A DNA stretch of 64,000 bases from Chamaecyparis obtusa (taxonomy: Eukaryota; Streptophyta; Pinopsida; Cupressales; Cupressaceae), in contig BSBK01014738.1 in assembly GCA_027943335.1 (NCBI GenBank), positions 1 through 64,000 of the forward strand, in the 5' to 3' direction. A program made the translations under genes and the position numbers. A model generated the notes under the pieces. It did no database searches and had not been told where the DNA came from. It saw only the letters and a program-made list of their open reading frames with translations. Of the stretch, positions 48,829 through 60,944 are shown piece by piece (the first letter of the stretch is position 1; each line of letters opens with the position of its first letter).

Positions 48829-51560
48829 CTGCTCCGACTGGCAATCAAAAGGGCCAGAGCTCAGGGTAGACCATCCCAACCGTACTATGGGGTTTCCCAG
48901 GTTAGATCCCTAAAACTTGAAGATTTAAGATGCTGAAGTATCAAGGAAAGAAATGAATGAAACAAATTGAAATTGGTAGTTCTGATTAAGGGGAGTAATG
49001 GAGATCGTAATCCCAACTACCTAGCTGTACGATTAGTTTATATCCCACATGCATTTAAACAAATCTCAGCATAAGACAAGGAAGATTTTGTCATGGATTC
49101 GAAAAGAATTTCTATTAACTCTTCTAATATGCTCACTGTCGCATTAGCTGAAGCTCCTCACGTTTAAGTTTTTCCATGATAACATTATTTTATGTTTTCT
49201 CTCTCTAGGTTTTTTATACATATAATGAATCTGTATTTTGCCTTCACTCTTAGGAGACCAGCTCCGCAGAGCTGTCGGATGATATTTTAAGTTGTTTGTT
49301 TCTGTGAGAAAGAGTTGGAGCAATATCAATACAGAAAGAGAAAAGAGTTGAATCAATATCAATTCAAAAAGAGAAAAGAGTTGAACCCTGATAGCAATAT
49401 CAAAATCATTATAATAGCTTTCTATTTTTTCATCTGCTCCTCTTTTCTTTCCTTCATCTGGTATCAACAGCGACAACTTTGCAGGCCGCTTTACAGGATC
49501 TCACAATAGCCACTTCTTCTATGATTTATTTCCATGGGAAGAAAAACCCTCTGTAAATTCCTTTGATCGAGGCATATTCAACCCACAGCTTGAGATGTAG
49601 CTCTTGAATTCACTCGACTATTCCTACAGCAATCTCTGTAGGAGAACAGCTTCAACACCCATGATCTCTTTATCCTATTGAAATGGCTGTAACTTCTTAT
49701 ATCAGGTTTACACTTGCTAACTCTTATTTTAGTGACAAGTTTGCACAAAATCTGCGAACTTTGACATTACAACATGATCAACTTTTTACAGCTGAAAAAC
49801 AATGTGAACAAGACTCATCATTTCTTACAACCATGACCACTTCAACTTATTACAACCATGATCTTTTTCTGCTAATACTATGACCTTGTTCTCGACCTAG
49901 TTGAAATCTCCATCATCAGGTGTGGTTGATTTTAACTACTTTCCCTTTGCTTCAACTGAAACCCGTGATCTTTTTTCTTGACAGCAATAATAACAACTCT
50001 CTTCACAGTGAGCATGACATGGCTTTCATACCACATGTAGAAAATAGGAGAGCAGAAATAAAACAAAATAAAAGTTAATATTAATCAAAATGATAAATTA
50101 CATCAGTTTGAGCTGCCACTCATACAGTAGACACTATTGGAATAAAACTTAGCAGATTCCAACCCATACCTAACAGCTCTTTCACTTAAACACCATTACA
50201 ACCTTCTGCAGACAACTCAGATACAGACTCAGCTGCCAGAAGAGAGTAAATACAAATCACGAACCTGTTCAATATATAGAAAACCTACCATCACCGAAGG
50301 AGAAGGATTATTATACCTACAAAGAGTGCCCCAAATCCTACCTCAAGCTGCTGACATAAAAGAGAAACACTATTTAATGTTTCTTCTCTCTTGTATAGTT
50401 TCAATTTTACTTTTATTTGTTTTTGGAGTTAAGCGTCCACCCGTAGATTGCAAAGACATCTCAAAATATGAACCATCTTCTTTTTCTTTCACACTTTCCC
50501 CTCCATGAATCACGAAAACCTAAATGTCATACTTTCACTCACTGTTTACTTATAAGAATTTCGGTAAATGCTTCTTAACTTGGTGTTTAGTATTTGTTTA
50601 TGGTGAATAATATTGACTGATGATTTGTTCATTTCTCATTATATTCTGTCTGAGAACTTCAGCTGCTATTCCGATTCCTCTCTAACTTGGTGATCATACT
50701 TGTTTTGGCGCCTTGTATGTTGACTTTCGGTGTATAGAAATTATAATTTTCTGTTTGTAATTTCATTTTAAGTTTAATCTAATAAAAAAATGTATACTAG
50801 TATAATGGAAAATGCATATGGAGTATGGTAAGAGTTAACTATGGGGAAAATGAGAGAATTTCATTTAAAAATATTATGAAATATGAGTCTTATTTCATAT
50901 TACATATATGTAATATAATAAGAGATTTGTAAATAGATAATTTAAAAATTGATATAATATATTAAAAAATATAAAATATTAAAGTCAAAAAATTTATTCT
51001 TATTTTGCAGACTTAACTACATACTACTTGAAATATTTTTCTTTATCAATGATTTCATAGTTTAATTTCACAAAATAGCCCAAAATTAAAAATATTCAAA
51101 TGTATTAGTACAATGGGTGATACTTTGTTGCTTAGACAAATAATAATATTTGTTGACTTCAAATAATTTGAGAACTATTTTTTTAATTAATTTTTCTTGA
51201 TATTTTAGCAAATTTTCAACTACTCTATTCAATTACAACATGAGCTGAAACAAAAGTTCATATTGACTAAATCTATAACACCCACTAATTTTTTCAAAGA
51301 ATTACAAACCGAAAAATCTTATTATCTTCTTTTATTTTCTAATTGATCTGATATTATTGTTAATATTAGAAATAACACATAAAATAAAATAATGACATGT
51401 TTTTATACAGAAAATAGTAACATGTTTTAATAAAAAAATAACAGAGACAAACATAAATAATATATTATTTATTTCTCAAACAATTTAAAATATATTACTG
51501 CATGAATAAATACAACAGTTTTAAAGAATATTTTCGAATACAACCATAAATATTTATTTT
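48829..51560. other. Unassigned AT-rich DNA
   Basis: Short frames only (e.g. 49144-49476 and 49683-49883), none with a known motif. A small internal direct repeat occurs near 49310-49385 ('caatatcaat.cagaaagagaaaagagttgaa'). From ~51000 the sequence is very AT-rich. I see no gene. Confidence 0.5.
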
Positions 51561-51689
51561 GGAATCATTCTTTACAGAGGGAACAATACATAGGTCCCAC
51601 TGATTCAGAAAACACATCAACCAAAATGAAATTGTTGCATATGGGTAACTGAAGGACAACAGGAATACAATAAAAGTCAAGAGGATTGC

Positions 51690-51968
51690 TATCTAAGAAA
51701 ATCTACAGGCATGGGCAAAACCTTAGTGGCATTGACAGACAGTTCCTCGCATTAAACATAAAAGGGTAAACTTCTGGCCATATATTCCGCTCCCCAGCAT
51801 CTATATCCAACCAAATTATATGGCCCTCTCTTTTCTGAATTAACCAAATATAATCCCCCCAACACAAGTCATTCTACGATGCAAAGGGTGTGGCGATTTA
51901 AGTGTGTTATAGTTAGTTCTCCACTGCAAGCCGGGCTCATCAAACTCATAAAACACCAAAGCAACTAT
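51690..51968 (-). pseudogene. F-box/kelch-like copy 2, C-terminal end
   Basis: This aligns with 46535-46810 of copy 1: 'gacagacagttcctcgcatt.aacataaa' against 'ttagacagttcctcatattgaacataaa', and 'gggctcatcaaactcat' against 'aggctcatcaaagtcat'. No long frame survives. The alignment stops exactly at the outer end of element F and resumes on its other side. Confidence 0.7.
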
Positions 51969-51973
51969 ATACG

Positions 51974-52042
51974 TGATGGAGGAAGATTAAAAAACTCTGC
52001 TTTGTTGGCTTTCACATCCACAGGCATTCAAGTTCTTCAACA
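51974..52042 (-). repeat. 3' LTR of element F (69 bp)
   Basis: Begins tgatggaggaag and ends ttcttcaaca on the + strand. It is unusually short for an autonomous LTR element. Confidence 0.88.
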
Positions 52043-52051
52043 CTCCCCCTT
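52043..52051 (-). other. Polypurine tract of element F
   Basis: Minus strand AAGGGGGAG, directly against the LTR. It overlaps the stop codon of pol (52050-52052), so this element has no 3' untranslated gap. Confidence 0.88.
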
Positions 52052-55000
52052 AATCTTCACTGATAAGTATGTCCACAATGCCAATTTCTTCCCGGAGATG
52101 TTCAAAAATATTCTTTGCCAATGGTTTTGTGAAAATATCTGCTAGTTCTTCATTGGACCTGCAAAACTGAAGATGAATGTCACCATTGTTGACCAATTCT
52201 CTGATGAAGTGATATTTGGTATCAATATGCTTGCTTCGTTTATAGAATACATGATTTTTGGATAAGGCAATTGCAGAGTTGTTATCACAGTAAATTTTTG
52301 TAGCTTCTTTTTGATGATGCCCCAAATCTGAAAGTACTCTCCTCAACCAAACTGCTTGACAAGACGCTGATGTGGCTGCTACATACTCTGCTTTAGCTAA
52401 TGAGAGAGTAACAATTGATTGTTTCTTTGATGCCCAAGAGATAGCTACAAAACCTAGATGAAAAATGTATTTGGAAGTTCTTTTTCTATCATCCATACTA
52501 CCTCCCCAATCATTGTTTGTATAACCAATCAGTTTATAATCATTTGAAAATGTGTACAAAATTTCAAAATTCTTTGATCCAGCTATATATCTCAAAATTC
52601 TTTTTTCAGCTTTCAAATGTGACTCTTTCGGTTTCTCCATAAATCTGGAAATAAGGCTAACACCAAACATGATATCCGGTCTTGTGGCAGTTAAATACAT
52701 GAGGCTGCCCACTTATCTTTTGAATAGAGTTGGATCTACACTTGGACCTTGATCATCCTTGCTAAGCTTCAGACCCAATGCAACTGGTGTAGGGGCTGGA
52801 TTCACTTTTGTCATCTTAAATCTTTTCAGCAATTCACTTGCATACTTGCATACTTACCTCCATGCCAAGAAAGTATCTCATGAGGCCCAAATTAGTCATA
52901 TCAAATTTCTTTTTCATGGCTGCCTTGAATATGTTAGTTTCCATATCTCCTATGAATATCAAATCATCTACATATAAACAGACTATCAAAATTTCTCCTT
53001 CATCATTCACTTTGATGTACAAGGTAGGTTCATTCCCGCATTTACTAAAGTCATTATTTACAAAATAGGAATCTATCCTATTGTACCATGCTCTAGGAGC
53101 TTGTTTCAAACCATATAATGCCTTTTTCAATCTGCATACTTTATGTTCTTCTCCCAGAATTTCATATCCAGGTGGCTGACTTACATACACCTCTTCTTCC
53201 AAAAATCCATTTAAGAACGCTGATTTGACGTTCATTTGATAAACTTTCCATTTGTTTTGGGCTGCAATTGATAGGACCATTCTTATTGTATCCATTCTTG
53301 CCACGAGTGCAAATGTTTCATTGAAATCTATACCTGGCTTTTGTGTAAAACCTTTTGCCACTAATCTTGTCTTGTGCTTTGCAACTTTTCCATCAACATC
53401 ATACTTTGTCTTATAAATCCACTTTACTCCAATCACATCCTTGCCTTTTGGAAGCTCAACTAGATCCCATGTTTCATTCTTTTCTATTGATTGGGTCTCT
53501 TCATCTATGGCTGTAATCCATTTGTCCTTTTTTATGGCTTCTTCAAAATAGATTGGATCAGCTTGTGTTAACAATGCAAAATCACAATAGAAATCAGCAC
53601 TTTCATCTTCTTGAGTTTCTTCATAAATCTCTCTAAGACTTCTTGTCTTCTTTGATGTGTTTATGGACCTAGACCTTAAAGATGCAATTGTAGGATCAGA
53701 AGATTCGCTGCTGTTATTATTTGTTGGGGCAGTGGGATTTGGAGTGCTTGGAGCTCTTGATGGTGTTCTAGGTGCATTTGCTTGTGTAGGAGGATTTGCA
53801 AGGTGAATTTCATCCTCTTCATTCTCTTATAGGACACTAGGTGTGGTTGAACTTATTTTGTCTATGCTGTCATCCTATGCCTCTTTTTCAACAAATTTAA
53901 CATCACGGCTTATTATCAGCTTCTTAGTAACAGGATTGTACAGCTTATATGCCTTTGAGTGTTCACTATATCCCACAAATATGCACTTCTCTCATTTGTC
54001 ATCTAATTTCCTTCTCAACTCTTGAGGTACCAATGAGTATGCCACACATCTAAAAATTCTTAAATGTGATATGTTATGTTTTCTCTTACTCCAAGCTTCT
54101 TCTGGTGTTTTGTTTATCACAACTTTTGTTGGACACCTATTCAAAATATAGACTGAACATGCAACAACTTCAGTCTAATATTCATTTGGTAAATATTTTG
54201 TCTTTATCATGCTACGTGCCATTTCCATGGTTGTTCTACTCTTTCTCTCTGCTACTCCATTTTGTTGAGGTGTGTACCTTGCTGTAAATTATGTGTATGC
54301 CATTTTCTTTGCAAAAATTTTGAAATTCAGTTGAGACATACTCTCCACCTTGATCAGTTCTCAATGTCTTGATAGGATATCCACTTTCTTTTTCAACTTT
54401 TGCTTTGAACTCTTTGAAAATAGAAAATGTATCAGATTTGTGTTTTAAGAAATAAACCCATGCCTTTCTGTTGAAATCATCAATGAATGTTATGAAATAA
54501 AGTTTTCCACTAATGGAAGGTGTTTGCATAGGTCCACAAATGTCTGAATGAACTATCTCTAATGGTTGTTTTGCTCTATATGATTCCCCAACCGGAAATG
54601 ACTTCCTATGTTGTTTTGCCAATATGCAACTTTCACATGTGGTTTTAAGTGGCTCAATTTGTGGCAACCCATAAGCCATTTTCTTCTTGTATAACAGCTG
54701 TAATCCTTTGAAGTTTAAATGCCCAAGTCTTAAATGCCACAGCCAATATTCAATTTTATATGAGGCTTTAAAAGCTGTTTCAGCAACCTTTTGCAAACCT
54801 TGAGGCTCTATCATTAATCCACTTTGAATTCTTAGTGGGAACATCATGTTCTTGGTCATTTCTACTCTTGCAATCAGCCTATTGCTTGGTTTCTTGTCTA
54901 GGATCACACATTCACCATTCTCAAAGTGTACTCTATAACCCTTCTGCACTAATTGCCCAATGCTTATAAGGTTGTGTTGTAATCTGGAAACATAGTAAAC

Positions 55001-56219
55001 ATCTAAAATTTGTTTATCTTTGCCTTGTTTTATTTTTATGTTGATTGACCCTTTGCCCATGACTGAAACTTTTTGATCATTGCCCAATTTAACTTCTGAT
55101 TTTACTGAATCATCCATTGTTGAAAACATTTCCTTTTTACAACTCATATGATTACTACACCCACTATCTAAGAACCATAGTTCTTTAGAACTTTCTTGAG
55201 CTACATTGTATGCTATCAATATTGTATCTTGTCCACTAGTGTTTGACTGATTTTCATTTGTGAAATGTGCCTTTTGCTTATTCAGATCATATTGCTTTTT
55301 CTTACATTCTGATGCATAATGCCCAAATTTGCTACAGTAGTGACATTGGATGTTAGATTTGTCATACCTTTCTCCTTAATGATAGCTTTGAGAGTGACTG
55401 CTCCCCCCTTCCTCTTGTTGATGTAGAATGGGCATTTGGGCTTGATGGTGGTCTTCTACTTTCAAATTGTGTGTTTTCTCTTCCTCCTCTTGATGAGAAA
55501 CGTCCTTTGCCTCTGCAGTTGTTTGATCTCCCTCTTGACTTGCCAAATGAGAGCTGAGTCTTAAATGCATTCTCAAATGATGATGACCCAGTTCGGTTCA
55601 GTCTTTGCTCATGGACTAGAAGTGATCCCATTAAATCATCTACTGATAATATTGAAAGATCTTTGGCCTCTTGAATAGCTATTACTACAGCATCAAATTT
55701 AGCAGGTAGACTTCTAAGTTTTTTTCCACAATCTTTTGATCTTCAACAGTGTCTCCATAGTTCCTTAACTGATTTACTATAGACATTGCATGAGTGAAAA
55801 ATGCATCTATTGAATCTGAGTCTTTCATTTGTAGATTTTCAAAATCCCTTCTAAGTATTTGCAATTTTGCCATTATTACCTTGCCTGTGCCTTGGTATGT
55901 TGTCTGCAAACTATCCCATGCTTATTTTGATCTTGTGGCAGCTGCAAACTTTTGGAAAGATTGATTCTTCCATTGCTTGTTGAATGAAAAATAGTGCCCT
56001 TGCATCCTTGTTCTTATTTTCCTTCAGTAAATCTTTATCTTCTTGTGAAAAGGCCTAATATGCCTGCTGGTCTGGTGGTTCAGGAAACCCATTCACCACT
56101 AAATCCCAAACATCTTGTGAATGAAAAAGTGTTTTCATTTTTATGCTCCAATAGTCATAATTTTTGCCATTAAAAATTGGAATCTGGGGCTGAGAAATAC
56201 TCCCATTGGTTCCTGCCAT
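52050..56219 (-). pseudogene. Copia gag-pol polyprotein of element F, broken
   Basis: ATG at 56217-56219 (MAGTNGSISQPQIPIF) opens a copia gag with a DUF4219/UBN2-type start (NYDYWSIKM). A CCHC knuckle [14 protein letters not shown] lies at ~55304-55345. The protease has [12 protein letters not shown] (~55150-55185). The integrase has the finger WHLRLGHLN...CESC and core HSDICGP and RTDQGGEY (~54240-54770), then a frameshift before the YTPQQNG region. The RT spans ~52850-53570 with intact YVDD (52963-52974). RNase H (52050-52712) has SKHIDTKYHFIRE and DIFTKPL. A few stops and at least one frameshift break the frame. It is less damaged than C or E. Confidence 0.94.
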
Positions 56220-56378
56220 GGTTTACCAGTAACGCTTTCCTCCTTTTTTATAAAACCCCTTTTTTTTCTTTCTTTTCTCTGACTTGCTCTTTGCCCACAA
56301 TGAAATCTTCCAAGAAAACAATACCCAGATCCTTTTGAGCTTCAATCTCTAGCAGACCTTTTCTTCAATAACAACTTG

Positions 56379-56390
56379 GCTCTGATACCA
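56379..56390 (-). other. Primer-binding site of element F
   Basis: Minus strand TGGTATCAGAGC, exact, 3 bp from the LTR. Confidence 0.92.
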
Positions 56391-56393
56391 CTT

Positions 56394-56462
56394 TAATGGA
56401 GGAAGATTAAAAAACTCTGCTTTGCTGGCTTCCATATCCATAGGCATTCACGTTCTTCAACA
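56394..56462 (-). repeat. 5' LTR of element F (69 bp)
   Basis: Partner of 51974-52042, ending ttcttcaaca, then the flank atatg. At 69 bp there is little room for a separate promoter; no TATA box was recognised. Confidence 0.87.
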
Positions 56463-56598
56463 ATATGGAAGAAGATCCATTCTATACACCATTATTATTC
56501 TGCCCTTACAGACAACAATTCCCAGGGTCTTGTGCAATTGCAGTACACCTAGGATCTAAAAGGTATAAACAAAGTTGCTATTGGAATTAGCATTTAGA

Positions 56599-56600
<2 letters not shown>
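56463..56600 (-). pseudogene. F-box/kelch-like copy 2, middle part
   Basis: 'accattattattctgcccttacagacaacaattcccagggtc' here aligns with 46837-46877 of copy 1. It continues the fragment ending at 51968 across element F. Position by position it equals the YNGRIIMV region of copy 1. Confidence 0.7.
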
Positions 56601-57306
<706 letters not shown>

Positions 57307-57311
57307 ATATA

Positions 57312-57735
57312 CCCACATCAAACCCATTTTCAAAAAACTAGTAGATTTTTTTGTTATGCACTAGGATGGTTGGCAAATATCGAACTGTCATACTTTCATT
57401 AGCTCTTAGATCCAAGCTAACATCTCTCTTTTCCCATCTACTTTTTGCAGATCTATAGATCAAAATGAAAAGTTTTTGGAAAAAGAAGATGACGTCCAAT
57501 TACAAGAATTACCTCATAAGTCTTTTCCTCTTAATCGAACTTGAGGTGCACACAAAGTCATGATATCTTTTCATGTAATACGAAATCCTGTCTTCTTTGT
57601 TCAGTATTGCATTTTCATTCACCGAAGGATTCCATTTTGCTTAGAGCTATAAACCAAGAGTCCCCCATGTCCCAGACCAAGAGTCCCCCATGTCCAACCC
57701 TGGGAATCCATTGTGACTCACTATATCTCCACTCC
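57312..57735 (-). pseudogene. F-box/kelch-like copy 2, N-proximal part
   Basis: Aligns with 46945-47330 of copy 1: 'aacatctctcttttcccatct...gcagatctata.atcaaa' and 'attacctcataagtcttttcctcttaatcgaac'. No open frame persists. A 20-bp phrase 'accaagagtcccccatgtcc' is doubled near 57651-57692. Similarity ends near 57735. Confidence 0.7.
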
Positions 57736-58083
57736 TCATCGAATGTCTTTGTTGAATCTTTGCCTTCTACTCATATCAAACAATCCAAGCCAAGTAGAAG
57801 ATTTTCTTGTTTCATCATATTGATCCATCACCAGCTACAATTACCTATCCTCTGATCCCAAACATTGTGAAAGTAATGGGAGCTAGAAATAAAGTATTTC
57901 CATGACGAACAAATAATTTGAGATTGGAAAAGAGTTTGAAGAGGAGGTTTACACAATATTATGTTCACTATATCTTCTGGAATTAGATCTATGAACATTG
58001 ATTCTCCACCAAATATAATTTTTTTTCAGCTGCGGCCTCTCTCGCCCCTCTTTATCCACATCCTCGGCCTCATCCTTGCTTGA
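57736..58083. other. Unassigned DNA
   Basis: No match to copy 1 could be followed beyond 57735. No open frame of note. Confidence 0.4.
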
Positions 58084-58452
58084 TCAAGCATCCATTGCTT
58101 TTCCCTTGCCATCCTCTCTGAATGGCCAAAAACCAAGTGGCAGCCATTTAGTATAGGGATGCTCACATGAAATCCCTTCATTGATATTCCCATCCGTACT
58201 ATGATCGGATTCTCTCCTGGAAGCCATTATCCCTCTGGGAGGTGCCTGTAGCAAACCCCTCCGGTTAAATAGAATTAAAGCTTGCATTAGAAGAAAGTTT
58301 TTAGCTATTCCCAAAACATTGGTAATAAGAAAATTTTCCACCAACCAGAAGATTTTGGAGTGTTCTATCGTTCTGAATCCAAACATTTTTTTTGGCCCTA
58401 CATTATTCTCAATCGAAATTTGAGTTTGTATTGAGAATTTCACCTCCGACAA
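58084..58452 (-). CDS. Hypothetical ORF, 122 residues
   Basis: A minus-strand frame. The part after an internal Met (GIMASRRESDHSTDGN) is polar and acidic and ends GFWPFREDGKGKAMDA. No known domain, signal peptide or membrane span. It lies upstream of gene copy 2 on the same strand, so it might be a 5' exon of that gene, but no F-box is visible. Chance cannot be excluded. Confidence 0.25.
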   Translation of the reverse strand: MSEVKFSIQTQISIENNVGPKKMFGFRTIEHSKIFWLVENFLITNVLGIAKNFLLMQALILFNRRGLLQAPPRGIMASRRESDHSTDGNINEGISCEHPYTKWLPLGFWPFREDGKGKAMDA

Positions 58453-59630
58453 TCTGGAGTTCCGATACTCACTATCTCATGACTAAGCAAGTTTTACACA
58501 ATCATGTGTCTTGGGAAGTTGTTTTTCTTTAAAACCTTCATTTGCAAAGAGATGTAGACTTATCGGAATAGCTTGTATTTTGATTAAATCAATATAGTTT
58601 ATGTTCTGACTAAATTAATCAGGAAAGAGCCGGAACTTAATATAGTAAAAATAACATTAAGTCAAAAGACAGTTTGAAAGGAATTCACAAGAAATAAATT
58701 CATCTAGTATAATCACAAAACAAAATCGCAACAATAGAAACAACAAAGTTCAGAACTAAAAAACACAGGAATTATATCAATAGAAAGGCCCTCTTTCATC
58801 GCCTAAGCAACAACCTGAAGATTTTGGTTTGCTTTGACATAATTATCACAATGTATTTGATTTGGATGGGCTGTTCTGAATATAGAATATATTATTTAAA
58901 TATGTTATTATTTTAATAAAATTAAATATATGTTAAGTTGCTTTATATTTATTATTTTTTGGTTCTATTTAGCTAGTTGGGTTTAAGAATGTGCTCTATT
59001 TGAATATAACTTAATGTGTTGCTTATGAACCTAAATTTTGGATATATCTTCTAGGGGAGGAGATGTTTGGAGTGGTGGCTTTGCCTCTCCTCCTCGTGGG
59101 AGTATTCCCTCTCCCACCTCTTGCCATTTTCTCTCAGATGGGAGGAAGGAGATATGAAGGATAAAGAAGATGAAGATGGGTGGTCTTCCAAATCCATCTC
59201 CTCGCCCCAATATTTGGGGGAATTGGGATGAGAGAGATCCTCCTTCCTCAGCTGTAACTCCTTCCCGCTTTTGCAGGGTGAACTTGTATTCCAGACTCCC
59301 TTTTTTGTGAATAGTGTACTCTATTTGTTTTTATATTAATGAGAAAGGCCTCTATTCATAAGAAAAAAAAAATCGATATATCTAGTGCATTGTTAAGTGG
59401 AATATTATATTCAATATATGTGTTGTTAAGTGAATTTATATTAGTGATACAACTCTGTATTTTTAATAAACTTATATTAACAATGCAACAAATTCATACA
59501 AATATTTTAATTACAGAAAATAATAAATACAAATCTATTTTTTAATTTAAACTATTAATAAATTATTTTTAATGAACTTAAAAACATATTTAATAAGTAG
59601 GAGATATTTTTCACAGCAAGTCAAATTGTA
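58453..59630. other. Unassigned AT-rich DNA
   Basis: A purine-rich stretch ('ggaggaaggagatatgaaggataaagaagatgaagatggg') lies near 59140-59185. No gene is seen. Confidence 0.5.
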
Positions 59631-59807
59631 ATATTGCTATCATGATTCAACTGTGTAGTTTTTTGAGTTAAACTCGTTGACCCATGTTTCATGAGTAGTG
59701 TTCCATTCATTCTTGTGAGAGATGGGTTCGTGTGAACCACTACTCATGAAACATGAATCAATGAGTTTGACTCAAAAAACTACACAGTTGAATCCTGATA
59801 ACAATAT
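59631..59807. repeat. Inverted repeat with 70-bp arms
   Basis: Arms 59631-59700 and 59738-59807 are complementary with only a few mismatches. For example 'caactgtgtagttttttgag' (from 59648) pairs with 'ctcaaaaaactacacagttg' (ending 59790). The loop is ~37 bp. It could be a foldback or MITE-like element, or a hairpin RNA source. No target duplication was recognised. Confidence 0.9.
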
Positions 59808-60127
59808 AACATATTTAATTACAATAAAACAATTAATGAATTATAAGTTTAAATATAATTTAAAAGTAATATTTAAGTCTAGAAATAAACTGATTTATTG
59901 TAAGAATCCAATGTTGTTGAGTTCAGTGTTTGCATTGTTGTGTGGCATTATTTTCACGCGAAATTGGAGTTTCTAATAGGAATCTTGATTTGAACAACCT
60001 GTAAAGTTTTATCGTGTTGGCATAGAATTCCTTCACTGTCATTGACTCAGCACATATATCTTCATCCCCAGTTTCCTGCGTTGGGTGTTCCAAGGTAACA
60101 GCTTTTTTTAAATTTCCATCGTTAAAG
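59808..60127. other. Unassigned AT-rich DNA
   Basis: The short frames here have no motif. Nothing nameable. Confidence 0.5.
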
Positions 60128-60355
60128 ATGGAGTTATTCGAGAAAAGTAGAAGTGGGTGTCATGAAGGAGAGATTATTAAATTTTGCATTATATGCAATG
60201 TTCGTGTTAAATATGTTTGGAGCCATCGATTATGTTTTCTTGAGAATTTGTCTTTGGTTGTTATAACCATGACTATCTTCATTGGAGTGTTTTACCCAAA
60301 CCAGGATGGGGAAACTGAGAAAGTTGCGGTTTCCCAAAGTACAGGGCTAACGTGA
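60128..60355 (+). CDS. Hypothetical small ORF with a hydrophobic segment
   Basis: A 75-residue frame from ATG 60128 with four Cys in the first 45 residues (CHEG, CIIC, CF) and one hydrophobic stretch LSLVVITMTIFIGVFY that could span a membrane. No family recognised and no neighbouring gene. Chance is a real possibility. Confidence 0.2.
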   Translation: MELFEKSRSGCHEGEIIKFCIICNVRVKYVWSHRLCFLENLSLVVITMTIFIGVFYPNQDGETEKVAVSQSTGLT

Positions 60356-60904
60356 CGTTGTTATATCACAAATTATTTAATTTTATCAATTATTTAATTG
60401 TTTATTATTCTAAAATATCTTTTTGTCTTCTGAATTATACCATGAATTATACCATCCATCAAGAGTCATAAGAGATGAAAATGTCTTTTTTAAATCAGAT
60501 TATTATTCAAAATAAAAGTTAACATTTAATCTTAAAATTCATGTATAGACTGTCTTATTATTTTAAAGTAAAATTTAATACTTAATCTTAGAATCTAAAT
60601 GTGAACAACTGTATTATTTTAAAATCTATATAAAGACATAATCTTAGAATACACATATAGTAGTAAATTTATCATTTTGTTGTATCATACATATCATGTT
60701 TAGATTTGGATATAGGAAATAATTTAAATAAATTTAATATATAACATTTTAAACTTTTAAAACAATTTACTTTTAACAAATTTGAACATAAATTTTATTA
60801 TTTAAGATTTAATAATTTATTATATATTTTTAGATTAAAATATTTTTAATGATAAATAATATATATTAAAATTTAAAGAATTTAACTTATATGAAAGAAT
60901 GTAA

Positions 60905-60944
<40 letters not shown>

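Larger units (their letters stand above)
51974..56462 (-). mobile_element. Ty1/copia element F with 69-bp LTRs
   Basis: This element is ~4.49 kb. Direct repeats of 69 bp (51974-52042 and 56394-56462) serve as LTRs. On the element strand they begin TGTTGAAGAA and end CCATCA (CCATTA in the right copy). The primer site is adjacent on the right and a polypurine tract on the left. Flanks atacg and atatg differ by one C/T, a worn 5-bp duplication. Gag, protease, integrase, RT and RNase H follow in copia order (integrase before RT). The LTRs differ at about 6 of 69 sites. It lies within copy 2 of the gene relic. Confidence 0.93.

Noticed and set aside
51977..52042. 66-bp version of the LTR of element F
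   Set aside because: Extending by three bases to TGA/TAA gives proper TG...CA ends and a target duplication differing by one C/T, so 69 bp was preferred.
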